Part shown: piece after piece, positions 18,400 through 27,047 of the stretch
How the letters are laid out: each line of letters begins with the position of its first letter
Position numbering within the stretch: the stretch's first letter is position 1
Notes under the pieces: generated by a model
Databases searched by the model: none
What the model was told of the DNA's origin: nothing
Seen by the model: the letters and a program-made list of their open reading frames with translations, nothing else
Assembly: GCA_958296025.1 (NCBI GenBank)
Contig: OY282430.1
Location: 868,001-932,000 of the forward strand
Origin: an uncultured Pseudomonadales bacterium
GTDB lineage: Bacteria; Pseudomonadota; Gammaproteobacteria; Pseudomonadales; Azotimanducaceae
Length of the DNA stretch: 64,000 nt
Reading direction: 5' to 3'
Translations under genes and position numbers: made by a program

Positions 18400-19431
18400 A
18401 TGCGCGTCCTGATCGTCAGCGACGCTTGGTTTCCCCAAGTGAACGGGGTGGTGCGGGCCCTGTCCACCACCAGTGACCGCATTCGGCGGTTTGGGCATCA
18501 GGTGGAGGTCATTGGGCCGGGCCGCTTCAAGACCGTTCGCTGTCCCACCTACCCGGAAATCCGCTTGGCGCTGGCCGGGCCGGGGCGGGTGGGGCAGCTG
18601 ATCGAGGCGTTTGCGCCAGACGCGGCGCACATCGCCACGGAAGGGCCCTTGGGGTGGAGCGCCCGGCACTGGCTGCGCCGCCAGGGGCTGCACTTCACCA
18701 CCTCCTTCCACACCCTATTCCCGCGTTACTTGAAGATGCGCACCGGCCTGCCGGAACGCTGGTCCTTTGCGCTGCTGCGCCGCTTTCATGGGGCGGCGGC
18801 GCACACGATGTCATCCACCGAGTCCTTGGATGCGCTGCTCAAGCGCCATGGCCTGCCCGATCTAGTGCGCTGGATTCGTGGGGTGGACAGGGCGCTGTTT
18901 ACGCCGGTGGCGCCGGCGAAATTGAATCTGCCGCGTCCCATCCTGATGTACGTTGGCCGGCTGGCGGTGGAGAAGAACTTGGACGCCTTCCTGGGCTTGT
19001 CGGTGCCGGGAACCAAGGTTCTGGTGGGTGATGGACCGGCTCGGCCGGCTTTGCAGCGGCGTTATCCGGACGCGGCCTTTCTCGGCGTGCGCCAAGGGGG
19101 GGCATTGGTGGCCCACTACTGCGCCGCCGATGTGCTGGTGTTTCCGTCCAAGACCGACACTCTGGGCTTGGTGATGCTGGAGGCCTTGGCCTGCGGTACG
19201 CCGGTGGCGGCCTTTCCGGTGCCGGGGCCAAACGACGTCATTGGCGACAGCGGCGCCGGGGCTCTGCGCGAAGACCTCGGGGAGGCCATCAAAGCGGCGC
19301 TGGCCATCCCCGCCGAGGTCTGCCGCGCACGCGCGGCGGAGTTTGATTGGGAGGTTTCCGCTCGCCAGTTCCTCGGCAACTTGGTGGCGGTGCGCACGGC
19401 GCAGCCGGCCTTGGAGGCGCAGACGGCATGA
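18400..19431 (+). CDS. GT4 glycosyltransferase, probable sulfoquinovosyl transferase
   Basis: A 343-residue retaining glycosyltransferase with two Rossmann domains. MRVLIVSDAWFPQVNGVVR opens the acceptor domain, and the donor domain shows LMYVGRLAVEKN, then FPSKTDTLGLVMLEALACG with the E-x7-E type motif. I start at ATG 18400, not at an upstream in-frame TTG, as family members begin with MRVLIVSD. Its stop overlaps the start of the UDP-sulfoquinovose synthase gene (ATGA at 19428-19431), so the likely role is transfer of sulfoquinovose to diacylglycerol to give the sulfolipid SQDG. By sequence alone it could also be a mannosyltransferase. Confidence 0.85.
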   Translation: MRVLIVSDAWFPQVNGVVRALSTTSDRIRRFGHQVEVIGPGRFKTVRCPTYPEIRLALAGPGRVGQLIEAFAPDAAHIATEGPLGWSARHWLRRQGLHFTTSFHTLFPRYLKMRTGLPERWSFALLRRFHGAAAHTMSSTESLDALLKRHGLPDLVRWIRGVDRALFTPVAPAKLNLPRPILMYVGRLAVEKNLDAFLGLSVPGTKVLVGDGPARPALQRRYPDAAFLGVRQGGALVAHYCAADVLVFPSKTDTLGLVMLEALACGTPVAAFPVPGPNDVIGDSGAGALREDLGEAIKAALAIPAEVCRARAAEFDWEVSARQFLGNLVAVRTAQPALEAQTA

Positions 19432-20642
19432 GGGTGCTGGTTCTCGGCGGTGATGGCTTCTGCGGCTGGCCAAGCGCCCTGCATCTATCCAGGCAGGGCC
19501 ATGAGGTGGTCATCGTCGATAACCTGTCCCGGCGCAACATCGACAACGAACTGGAGGTGCAAAGCCTCACGCCCATTCAGCCGCTTTCCACCCGCCTGCA
19601 GGTTTGGAGGGAGCTCACCGGCAAAACCATCGGCTTTGAGCGCTTGGATGTGGTGACGGAGTACGACCGCCTGCTGCAGACGCTGCAGGCATGGCGCCCT
19701 GGCGCGGTGGTGCATTTCGCGGAACAGCGGGCCGCGCCCTACTCGATGAAATCCTCCTGGCACAAGCGCTACACGGTCAACAACAATCTGAACGCCACCA
19801 ACAACATCCTGTCCGCCATCGTCGAAAGCGGGCTGGACATCCACTTGGTGCATCTGGGCACCATGGGCGTCTATGGCTATTCTTCGGTGGGAGTCGAGCT
19901 GCCGGAAGGCTACCTGCGGGTGAAGATGATCGCCGCCGACGGCGCCGAAGTGGAGCAGGAAATCCTCTATCCGCCCAACCCCGGCAGCATCTACCATCTC
20001 ACCAAAACCCAGGATCAGCTGTTCTTCGCCTTCTACAACAAGAATGACGATGTGCGCATCACGGACCTGCACCAAGGCATCGTTTGGGGCACCCAGACCC
20101 GGGAGACCTGCTTAGATGAGCGGCTCATCAACCGCTTCGACTACGACGGGGACTACGGCACGGTGCTTAACCGCTTTCTCATGCAGGCGGCCATCGACTA
20201 TCCGTTGACGGTGCATGGCAGCGGCGGCCAGACCCGCGCCTTCATCCACATTCAGGACACCGTGCGCTGCATCGAACTGGCCATCGTCAACGCTCCGGCG
20301 CCGGGGGACCGGGTGAAGATCCTCAACCAGATGACGGAGACCCATCGTCTGATCGACTTGGCCAACTTGGTGGCGGACCTCACCGGGGCTGAGGTCGAGC
20401 ATGTCCCCAATCCGCGCCGCGAGGCGGACGCCAATGATTTGAGCGTCACCAACGCCGGTCTGTTGGGCTTGGGTTTGCGGCCCACCACCCTGCGCGAGGG
20501 CCTGCTCAGGGAAGTGACCGAGGTTGCCAAACGCTACGCTTCCCGCTGCGACCGGAAGCGCATACCATGCGTCTCCGCTTGGACGCAGCGCAATCGGTCC
20601 GGTGGTGCTGCGGTGGCGAAGGTCGGCGGGGCCGGCCGTTGA
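19428..20642 (+). CDS. sqdB: UDP-sulfoquinovose synthase (SqdB/SQD1 family)
   Basis: A 404-residue short-chain dehydrogenase-type enzyme making UDP-sulfoquinovose from UDP-glucose and sulfite. The NAD-binding start is VLGGDGFCGWPSALHLS, the VDNLSRR loop follows, and EQRAAPYSM, LNQM and NRFDYDGDYGTVLNRF agree with plant SQD1. The catalytic triad is T145 in HLGTMGVYG, Y189 and K193 in SIYHLTKTQD; T145 even has the plant residue number. ATG 19428 overlaps the previous stop. The C-terminal 25 residues are basic and not conserved. This is the marker gene for sulfolipid synthesis, usually found in phototrophs and some heterotrophic proteobacteria. Confidence 0.93.
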   Translation: MRVLVLGGDGFCGWPSALHLSRQGHEVVIVDNLSRRNIDNELEVQSLTPIQPLSTRLQVWRELTGKTIGFERLDVVTEYDRLLQTLQAWRPGAVVHFAEQRAAPYSMKSSWHKRYTVNNNLNATNNILSAIVESGLDIHLVHLGTMGVYGYSSVGVELPEGYLRVKMIAADGAEVEQEILYPPNPGSIYHLTKTQDQLFFAFYNKNDDVRITDLHQGIVWGTQTRETCLDERLINRFDYDGDYGTVLNRFLMQAAIDYPLTVHGSGGQTRAFIHIQDTVRCIELAIVNAPAPGDRVKILNQMTETHRLIDLANLVADLTGAEVEHVPNPRREADANDLSVTNAGLLGLGLRPTTLREGLLREVTEVAKRYASRCDRKRIPCVSAWTQRNRSGGAAVAKVGGAGR

Positions 20643-20679
20643 CGGGATGAAGCGGGTGACGCTAAGGGAGGCACTCAGC

Positions 20680-21966
20680 ATGCGGAACATGCGCAAAGGA
20701 AATAGGGCTCGCCAGGGTTGCATCGTTTTGGTTGCGTTGTTTCTGGTTGCCGCCTGCGGGTCAGAGACGGAACGGCAAACATCCCAACCCACGGAGGTGC
20801 TTGATCCCGCGCAAACATCCCAGCCGGCGGTCAGTGATGATGGCGGCGAACGGGACGATGGCGGCGTCGGCGCGGCGGACTTTGCAGCGGACCCGCCGAA
20901 CCTCAATCACAGCCTGCCGACGGACTACCCCGAGCACTGGTTGATGGTCCACGACGCGGCTTTCTTCCACATGCGCGAAGGCCGCTACTACATCGTGGAT
21001 CCGCAAGCCGAAACCGTCGGCGGCCAAGTGCGGGCCATGCTGTCGGGGGACTTCATCGCCCTGCACCAGCAAAGCCCGGTGCGCAAGGAGCACTACATCA
21101 TTGAGAGCTTCTTTTCCCGAGGCGGGCGCGGCGGCGAGCGCACCGATGTGGTCAGCATCTATGACACGGCCAGTTTGGAACTCCAAGGGGAGGTCATCAT
21201 CCCCCCAAAACGGTTCAGCGGCATGCCGCCCCCATTCGGCTCGGCCTTGGTGAATAACGACCGGCTGTTGGTGGTTTACAACTTCACCCCCAGCCAGACT
21301 CTGACGGTGGTGGACTTGGAGACACGCACATTCGTCGCCGAGCACGGCATCGCCGGCTGCGCCTTGGCCATTCCCACCGGCGCCGCCGGGGTCACCTCCA
21401 TTTGCAGCGACGGCGCCTTTCTGACCACCAACTTCAGCGAAGGCGGCGCCAAGGCGTCCTCAATGCGCACGGACGCGGTCATCGGTAGCGACGATCCCCT
21501 GTTCGAGAAGGCTGGCGTCATCGACGGCATCGGCTACTTCCCCACCTTCGGCGGGGACATCCTGCCCGTTGACTTGAGCGGCGAGATCGCGGCGCCGGGC
21601 GAGCGTTGGGCGGCGGTCACGGAGGCGGAGCGCGCCTCCGGCTGGCGTCCCGGCGGTTGGGGGCTGGTCGCGGCGGACCGCTTAGGCCGGCTCTATTTGC
21701 TGATGCACCCGGAGGGCCGGGAAGGCAGCCACAAGGATGGCGGCAGCGAGGTCTGGGTGTTCGACCCACAGAAGAAGCAGCGCATCGCCCGCATTCCGCT
21801 GGCCACTTGGGGCATCTCCATCGGCCTGTCGAATGCGCAGAAGCCCTTGCTGGTGGTCACCAACGCCGCGCTGGGGCTTGACGCCTACGACGGCGAAACC
21901 GGCGAACTGATTAAGACCTTGGCGCTACAGGCGCAAACCCCGTTCCTCGTCAGTGGGGTGCGTTGA
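20680..21966 (+). CDS. aauB: TTQ amine dehydrogenase, large (heavy) subunit, putative lipoprotein
   Basis: The 428-residue beta-propeller subunit of a tryptophan tryptophylquinone amine dehydrogenase. The block HWLMVHDAAFFHMREGRYYIVD, in part DAAFFHMREGRYYIVD, and the repeated WVFD/SIYD strands are typical. ATG 20680 is chosen because AAGGGAGG ends 8 nt before it. The leader ends in LVAAC (C26), a good lipobox, so the subunit is probably lipid-anchored in the envelope instead of freely periplasmic, which is unusual. It heads an overlapping operon with MauE, MauD, the light chain and a cytochrome. The light chain points to aromatic amine dehydrogenase; methylamine dehydrogenase is the alternative. 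Confidence 0.85.
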   Translation: MRNMRKGNRARQGCIVLVALFLVAACGSETERQTSQPTEVLDPAQTSQPAVSDDGGERDDGGVGAADFAADPPNLNHSLPTDYPEHWLMVHDAAFFHMREGRYYIVDPQAETVGGQVRAMLSGDFIALHQQSPVRKEHYIIESFFSRGGRGGERTDVVSIYDTASLELQGEVIIPPKRFSGMPPPFGSALVNNDRLLVVYNFTPSQTLTVVDLETRTFVAEHGIAGCALAIPTGAAGVTSICSDGAFLTTNFSEGGAKASSMRTDAVIGSDDPLFEKAGVIDGIGYFPTFGGDILPVDLSGEIAAPGERWAAVTEAERASGWRPGGWGLVAADRLGRLYLLMHPEGREGSHKDGGSEVWVFDPQKKQRIARIPLATWGISIGLSNAQKPLLVVTNAALGLDAYDGETGELIKTLALQAQTPFLVSGVR

Positions 21967-22592
21967 TGGCGCCTGACCTCATCGGCAACGCCGCCGCTTG
22001 GGCCCTGGCCGGCGTTTTCGCCGCGGCCGTCGTCCACAAGCTCGGCGACTATTTGGCGTTCCGCGGCATCCTCGATCAATATCGGATCCTGCCCAGTGGG
22101 TTGGTGCCGTTGGCGGCGCCTTTGGTCATCCTGCTGGAGGGGGCGGCCTGCTTGGCCTTGGCCGTCCCGCCTTGGCGGCTACTAGGCGCTTGGCTGGCGG
22201 GGGGCTTGCTCTTGACCTACATGGCCGCAATGGGCCTCAACCTTTACGTTCGCCGGCGCACCGCCGTGGATTGCGGCTGTGGTGCAGCGCCGACGCCCCT
22301 GTCCGGCTGGCTGCTGCTGCGCAACGCCCTGCTGTTGGGGTTGGTTCCCTGTGCAGCCTTGCCCGCCGCGGTTGACGCAATGGCTTGCGCACTTGCCGCC
22401 GTTGTCGCCGTGTTTTTGTGGCTGGCCTATGGGGCCGGCAATCAATTGCTGGCCAATCAGGGCAACGCCGCGCTGGCGGAGATGGCCGGCGTGGGGCTGC
22501 GCCATCGTTTGGGCGCAACACCGGCTGATTCCATCGTTCGGTTCCCCCGCCATCAGGAAACTGCCGGGGAGACGGGGACAGCCCATGCCTGA
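21966..22592 (+). CDS. mauE: MauE/AauE-type membrane protein for amine dehydrogenase maturation
   Basis: A 208-residue inner membrane protein with about five helices, of the DoxX/MauE redox-associated type. The motif VDCGCG after the third helix is characteristic and is thought to work in disulfide formation of the cysteine-rich light chain. ATG 21966 overlaps the preceding TGA by one base. The next gene starts inside its 3' end (ATG 22585), so expression is tightly coupled. The C-terminal 45 residues are cytoplasmic-looking and not conserved. Confidence 0.88.
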   Translation: MAPDLIGNAAAWALAGVFAAAVVHKLGDYLAFRGILDQYRILPSGLVPLAAPLVILLEGAACLALAVPPWRLLGAWLAGGLLLTYMAAMGLNLYVRRRTAVDCGCGAAPTPLSGWLLLRNALLLGLVPCAALPAAVDAMACALAAVVAVFLWLAYGAGNQLLANQGNAALAEMAGVGLRHRLGATPADSIVRFPRHQETAGETGTAHA

Positions 22593-23328
22593 TTGGCTAG
22601 TCGCGTCCAACTTGGTGCTGTGGCTGGCGGTCGCCCTGCTGGGGGCGCTGGTTTACGCCTTGGCCCGGCAGGTGGGCGCTCTATCGCGGCGCATCGCCCC
22701 CGCCGGCGCCCTGATGGTGAACGAGGTGCTGCAGGTTGGGGACGCGGCGCCGGAAGTCACCTTGCGGAATTTGCAGGGCGGCGAACTGACCTTGGGCGGC
22801 ACCCCGCAATCCGGCGCTTGGCCGCGCAGCACCTTGATTTTCTTTCTCGGCCCAGACTGCCCCGTATGTCAGTCGCTGCTGCCGGTGCTGCGCTCGGTGG
22901 CGAAAACCGAAGCCTGGTTGGACATAGTGTTCGCCAGTGATGGTGGCAAGGCGGCCGAACACGAGGCCTACGTCGCCGAGCACGGCTTGGCCGGCTTTCC
23001 CTACGTTCTTTCGGAGGCCCTAGGCAGGGCCTACGGCGTCAGCAAACTGCCCTACGCGGTGCTGATCGACGAGCGGGGGCGCATCGCCTCCCTTGGCTTG
23101 GTCAATTCCCGGGAGCACTTGGAAAGCCTGTTTGAGGCCAAGGAGTCGAACACGCCTTCCATTCAGGACTATGCGCAACGGTATGGGGGTGGCGTCCGGC
23201 AGGAGGATGGCGTCGGCGTCTTTGCGGCGCAGGATGTTTCGGCGCCGGCTGCGCAAACCCCTCAAACGCATTCGCGCAAGGCTGCGGCCACAGTTTCCAT
23301 GCCCGCCTCTCAAGTGGCGGCGCCCTAG
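22585..23328 (+). CDS. mauD: MauD/AauD-type thioredoxin-like amine dehydrogenase accessory protein
   Basis: A 247-residue protein with one N-terminal membrane anchor (residues 6-28) and a periplasmic thioredoxin-like domain. The redox motif is C92-P-V-C95 in LGPDCPVCQSLLP and the cis-proline region is SKLPYAVLIDERG. In mau operons MauD is needed for correct disulfides in the light chain. ATG 22585 lies 8 bases inside the mauE stop. The last 50 residues are Ala/Gln-rich and longer than in most MauD proteins. Confidence 0.92.
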   Translation: MPDWLVASNLVLWLAVALLGALVYALARQVGALSRRIAPAGALMVNEVLQVGDAAPEVTLRNLQGGELTLGGTPQSGAWPRSTLIFFLGPDCPVCQSLLPVLRSVAKTEAWLDIVFASDGGKAAEHEAYVAEHGLAGFPYVLSEALGRAYGVSKLPYAVLIDERGRIASLGLVNSREHLESLFEAKESNTPSIQDYAQRYGGGVRQEDGVGVFAAQDVSAPAAQTPQTHSRKAAATVSMPASQVAAP

Positions 23329-23434
23329 TGAACTGGCCAGGCAATGAGGCGTGCCCAGCAGTCGAGTTGAGACGCGGTCCCGTGGGTCGGCTGCAATGGG
23401 CGGGGATTGGTTCCAAGCAAGGAGGAACGCACAG

Positions 23435-23974
23435 ATGAGTTGGTGGATTCGGCCGGTTGGCGGCTTGGATGGGTTGGCGGAGCGCACCGCCCGCGGCTTG
23501 GCCCGGCGCAGCAGTCGCCGGAGTTGGCTGAGGGCGTTCGGCGCCGCCTTGGTTGGCGGGGCCGCCATGCCCTTGCTGCCGGTGGCGCGGGCGCAATCCG
23601 ATGGCGGGATGACCGCCGGAGTGCCGGAGAGCGGCGATGCGGAGTCTTGCGACTATTGGCGCTACTGCGCCATTGACGGCTTCCTGTGCAGTTGCTGCGG
23701 CGGCTCTCCCAACAGCTGCCCGCCGGGCACTGAGATGTCGCCCATCACCTGGATCGGTACCTGCCAAAACCCGGTGGACGGCAAGAGCTACATCGTCTCC
23801 TACAACGACTGCTGCGGCCGAACCACCTGCGGCCAGTGTCTCTGTCAGCGCAACGAGGGGGACAGGCCCATGTACCGGCCCTCCGTCAACAACGACATCA
23901 ACTGGTGTCTGGGCACCCAATCGACGGTCTATCACTGTTCCACCGCCCGAATCGTCGGCCTAGGCCTCGAATGA
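23435..23974 (+). CDS. aauA: TTQ amine dehydrogenase, small (light) subunit, aromatic-amine type
   Basis: The 179-residue catalytic subunit, exported by Tat: SSRRSWLRAFG, then a hydrophobic stretch ending ARAQ. The TTQ tryptophans can be assigned by alignment with the Paracoccus subunit: W106 in PITWIGTC and W157 in DINWC, 51 residues apart as in W57/W108. The aspartates D81 and D125 match D32/D76. There are 14 cysteines instead of the 12 of methylamine dehydrogenase; the extra ones (C88 in CSCCGG, C132 in TTCGQC) are, as I recall, those of aromatic amine dehydrogenase. AAGGAGG stands 9 nt before ATG 23435. It should oxidise primary amines in the periplasm and pass electrons to a copper protein or cytochrome. 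Confidence 0.92.
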   Translation: MSWWIRPVGGLDGLAERTARGLARRSSRRSWLRAFGAALVGGAAMPLLPVARAQSDGGMTAGVPESGDAESCDYWRYCAIDGFLCSCCGGSPNSCPPGTEMSPITWIGTCQNPVDGKSYIVSYNDCCGRTTCGQCLCQRNEGDRPMYRPSVNNDINWCLGTQSTVYHCSTARIVGLGLE

Positions 23975-24465
23975 TGCGGCCGTCCCGCCCATCCCGCCGA
24001 TGCGGCGGCTTGCCCGCTTGGCGGCTGGGGCGGATATGGCGGCGAGGCTTGGCGTTCATGATGATGTTCTGCGCCGCCACTGTGGCCGCCGATGACGGCA
24101 TCGTCAATGCGGAGCGGGCGCGGGTACACTACATGCTGAACTGCCAAGGTTGCCATCTGCCGGATGGCGACGGCATCGGCGACATTCCGCGCATGAAGGG
24201 CTTCGTCGGCAATTTCCTCAGGGTGTCCGGCGGGCGTGAGTTTCTTGTTCAGGTTCCCGGCGCGGCCAACGCCGCCTTGGATGACGCCGCCTTGGCCGAA
24301 CTGCTGAACTGGATGCTGGTGGAGATCAGCGCCGCCCAACTGCCGGAGGACTTCGAGCCTTATACCGGTGCGGAGGTGGGCCGCTACCGTGCCCAACCCT
24401 TAAGCAACGTCAATGCGGTGCGCGCAGAGCTGGTTCAGAAAATTGCCCATCTGCCCTTGCAATGA
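23971..24465 (+). CDS. small c-type cytochrome linked to the amine dehydrogenase
   Basis: A 164-residue exported protein with a basic leader (signal ends near VAADD) and one haem-binding site, CQGCH, followed by LPDGDGIGDIPRMKGF. The probable distal methionine is M in PRMKG. Its ATG overlaps the light-chain stop (ATGA at 23971-23974), so it is part of the operon, in the position where aromatic amine dehydrogenase clusters carry a small cytochrome gene. It may take electrons from the TTQ enzyme or act in TTQ formation; no di-haem MauG is present in the window. Confidence 0.85.
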   Translation: MMRPSRPSRRCGGLPAWRLGRIWRRGLAFMMMFCAATVAADDGIVNAERARVHYMLNCQGCHLPDGDGIGDIPRMKGFVGNFLRVSGGREFLVQVPGAANAALDDAALAELLNWMLVEISAAQLPEDFEPYTGAEVGRYRAQPLSNVNAVRAELVQKIAHLPLQ

Positions 24466-24559
24466 CCCTCTTGCCTCAACCCGCCTGTGAACGCCTTGCG
24501 CCGCTGGCTGAGGTGCCATCCCTTTCATCTTGCAGTGAGCCCTTAGCCCCGACCCTCCT

Positions 24560-25606
24560 GTGAACAACGCAGCTAGGTCAACTGCCATTAGCCTCTTTGC
24601 CGGCGCCGGCGGCATGGACATGGGCGTGGACAGGGCCGGGTTCAAGACTATTTTCGCCATCGACAGCGACCTCCACTGCGCTAGCACACTACGCCGCAAC
24701 GCACACCGCAAGACCGTGTGGCAGGCGGATGTGCGGGCGGTGGACCCCGCCCGTCTTTTGCAAGTGCTAGGCATCAAGCCCGGCGGATTGGCGCTGCTGC
24801 ACGGCGGCCCGCCATGCCAGCCGTTCAGCCAAATCGGCAAGCTGGGCGGCCTTGAAGATCCCCGCGGCGCATTGATCTTCGAGCTGGTGCGATTCGCCCG
24901 GGAGATGCGCCCCGCCGCCGTGCTCATCGAACAAGTGCCGAATTTCCTGCGCACTCGCACCGCCACTGGCGGGCACCTCTTGGAGGTGTTGCGCGACGAG
25001 TTCGAGCAGCTCGGCTACGACCTGCATGTGGATGTTCTGAACGCCCAGGCCCACGGCGTTGCGCAGCACCGGCGGCGGGCGCTGTTCGTGTGCGTACCGG
25101 CGGGTCAATCCTTTGCGTTCCCGTTGCCTAGCGGTCCCAAGGCCACAGTGGGCGAGGCGCTCAGCGACTTGCCGCCGCCCTCCGGCCCGGATGAGCGCCC
25201 GCCGGTAGCGAACCATGTGGACGTGACGCCACGCCGCGACCAAGAGCGCATCGCCTATGTGCCGGAGGGCCTCTGGCTGGCCAAGGTGCCGGACGTGCCG
25301 CCGGACATCCTGTGCAAGCTCACCCGCAAGGACACCACAAAGTTCCGACGGTTGCATCGCGACGACATCTCCCCCACCTTGCGTTGCGGCGAGGCGCTCT
25401 ACCACCCGCAGGAGAATCGCTACATCACGCCCCGCGAAGCGGCGCGGTTGCAGGGCTTTCCAGACAAGCACGTATTCGAGGGACCCATTCGTCGGCGCAC
25501 CGGCCGCGTACCGAACTTGGACCAACACCGTCAAGTAGCGAACGCGGTGCCACCACCGCTGGCCCACTCGGTGGCCGCGCAACTTCGCAGTGCGCTGTGT
25601 CTTTAG
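24560..25606 (+). CDS. C5-cytosine DNA methyltransferase
   Basis: A 348-residue Dcm-type enzyme. Motifs in order: I ISLFAGAGGMDMG (10-22), IV GGPPCQPFSQIG with the nucleophile C86, VI IEQVPNF (123-129, Gln where Asn is usual), VIII QHRRRALFV, IX/X RYITPREAARLQGFPD and QVANAVPPPLA. GTG 24560 is the only fitting start. The target-recognition region is short. No restriction endonuclease gene is beside it: after it comes a 51-codon ORF of unknown nature and then isovaleryl-CoA dehydrogenase, so it is either an orphan regulatory methyltransferase or what is left of a restriction system. Confidence 0.92.
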   Translation: MNNAARSTAISLFAGAGGMDMGVDRAGFKTIFAIDSDLHCASTLRRNAHRKTVWQADVRAVDPARLLQVLGIKPGGLALLHGGPPCQPFSQIGKLGGLEDPRGALIFELVRFAREMRPAAVLIEQVPNFLRTRTATGGHLLEVLRDEFEQLGYDLHVDVLNAQAHGVAQHRRRALFVCVPAGQSFAFPLPSGPKATVGEALSDLPPPSGPDERPPVANHVDVTPRRDQERIAYVPEGLWLAKVPDVPPDILCKLTRKDTTKFRRLHRDDISPTLRCGEALYHPQENRYITPREAARLQGFPDKHVFEGPIRRRTGRVPNLDQHRQVANAVPPPLAHSVAAQLRSALCL

Positions 25607-25650
25607 TCGTTGTCTTGCACGTTGGTGATCGGGCAGCGTCTTTGGCGCTG

Positions 25651-25806
25651 ATGATTTCGGCGTCCGTCGAAGGCCACACCCTGTTCATCGGCCATCGGCG
25701 CCCGCATCGCGCCGGCGGCGGGCGGTTGAAGGACCTGCTGATCAAGCATTTTCTGCGCTTGATCAAGGAAAGCGACGAAGCCATTGCGCAAGGCCACCAT
25801 GCTTGA
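25651..25806 (+). CDS. possible small protein downstream of the C5-methyltransferase
   Basis: A 51-codon open frame with a basic middle ([15 protein letters not shown]) and an amphipathic helix ([15 protein letters not shown]). It ends inside the start of isovaleryl-CoA dehydrogenase (overlap of 8 bases). No clear ribosome-binding site is seen and I do not recognise it. It may be a small real gene, the tail of a decayed partner of the methyltransferase, or chance. Confidence 0.25.
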   Translation: MISASVEGHTLFIGHRRPHRAGGGRLKDLLIKHFLRLIKESDEAIAQGHHA

Positions 25807-26962
25807 GATGCCCAGCCTGAAGTTCGATTTCGACGAAAGCCTGGAATTGGTGCGGCAGTCGGCGCGGCGCTTTGCGAGCGAGCGCATCGCTCCCCGCGCC
25901 GCGCAAATTGACGCGGACAACGCCTTTCCCAACGATCTCTGGCCGCAGCTCGGCGAACTGGGGCTGCTCGGCATCACCGTGGGTGAGGAGTGCGGCGGCA
26001 GCGGGCTGGGCTATTGGGCTCACGTCATCGTGATGGAGGAAATCAGCCGCGCCTCCGCCTCTGTGGGCTTAAGTTACGGCGCCCACTCCAATCTTTGCGT
26101 CAATCAGATCTACCGCAACGGCAGCGAAGCGCAAAAGGCGCGGCACCTGCCCGGCCTCATCAGCGGCCAACGCATTGGCGCCTTGGCCATGTCGGAGCCG
26201 GATGCCGGTTCGGATGTGGTGGGCATGCGTCTGCGGGCGGAAAAAATCCCCGGCGGCTACTTGCTGAACGGCAGCAAGGCTTGGATCACCAACGGCCCCG
26301 ACGCGGACGTAATGGTGGTTTACGCCAAGACCGCCCCTGAGCGCAAGGAGCGTGGCATCACCGCCCTCATCGTCGAGCGGGCGCACAACGTAGGGCGCGG
26401 CGAAAAACTGGACAAGCTGGGCATGCGTGGCTCCAACACCGGCGAACTGCTGTTCCGCGATGTGGAGGTGCCTGAGGAGAACGTGCTCGGCGAGGAGAAC
26501 GGCGGCGTGCGGGTGCTGATGAGCGGCCTCGACTTCGAGCGGGTGGTGCTGGCCGCCGGGCCGCTCGGCATCATGGCGGCCTGCCTCGACGTCGCCGCCC
26601 CCTACGTCCACGAACGGCGGCAATTCGACCGGCCCATCGGCGAGTTTCAGCTCATTCAAGGCAAGATGGCGGATATGTACACCACGTTGAGCGCCTGCCG
26701 TGCCTACGTCTATGCCGTGGCCAGGGCCTGCGACCGTGGCGAGTGCAACCGCAAGGACGCCGCCGGCGCCATACTTTACGCCGCCGAGCGGGCCACTTGG
26801 ATGGCGCTTGAAACCATCCAGATTCTCGGTGCCAACGGCTACACCAACGACTATCCCGCCGCCCGGCTGCTGCGCGACGCCAAGCTGTATGAGATCGGTG
26901 CCGGCACTTCGGAAATTCGTCGCATGCTGATCGGTCGGGAGCTGTTCAGGGAAACCGCCTAG
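25799..26962 (+). CDS. liuA: isovaleryl-CoA dehydrogenase
   Basis: A 387-residue FAD enzyme of leucine catabolism that oxidises isovaleryl-CoA to 3-methylcrotonyl-CoA. The IVD-specific segment [15 protein letters not shown] is present, as are the flavin block [13 protein letters not shown] and, near residue 245, the catalytic Glu in [13 protein letters not shown] at the position distinguishing IVD from short-chain ACADs. The C-terminus [19 protein letters not shown] is normal. ATG 25799 is preceded by AAGG; ATG 25808 is an alternative. The other liu genes (carboxylase, hydratase, lyase) are not in the window, so the pathway is split or elsewhere. Confidence 0.92.
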   Translation: MLEMPSLKFDFDESLELVRQSARRFASERIAPRAAQIDADNAFPNDLWPQLGELGLLGITVGEECGGSGLGYWAHVIVMEEISRASASVGLSYGAHSNLCVNQIYRNGSEAQKARHLPGLISGQRIGALAMSEPDAGSDVVGMRLRAEKIPGGYLLNGSKAWITNGPDADVMVVYAKTAPERKERGITALIVERAHNVGRGEKLDKLGMRGSNTGELLFRDVEVPEENVLGEENGGVRVLMSGLDFERVVLAAGPLGIMAACLDVAAPYVHERRQFDRPIGEFQLIQGKMADMYTTLSACRAYVYAVARACDRGECNRKDAAGAILYAAERATWMALETIQILGANGYTNDYPAARLLRDAKLYEIGAGTSEIRRMLIGRELFRETA

Positions 26963-27047
26963 CGAAAGGCCCCTCTAGTTGAATCAGCCGGTCAGGCGTT
27001 GGCTTCGAACGGGTGCAGCGCAAACGCAGGAAAAGCCTCAACAGGCC

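Noticed and set aside
20680..24465. Methylamine dehydrogenase as the first choice
   Set aside because: The light chain has 14 and not 12 cysteines, with the two extra ones at aromatic amine dehydrogenase positions; kept as alternative.
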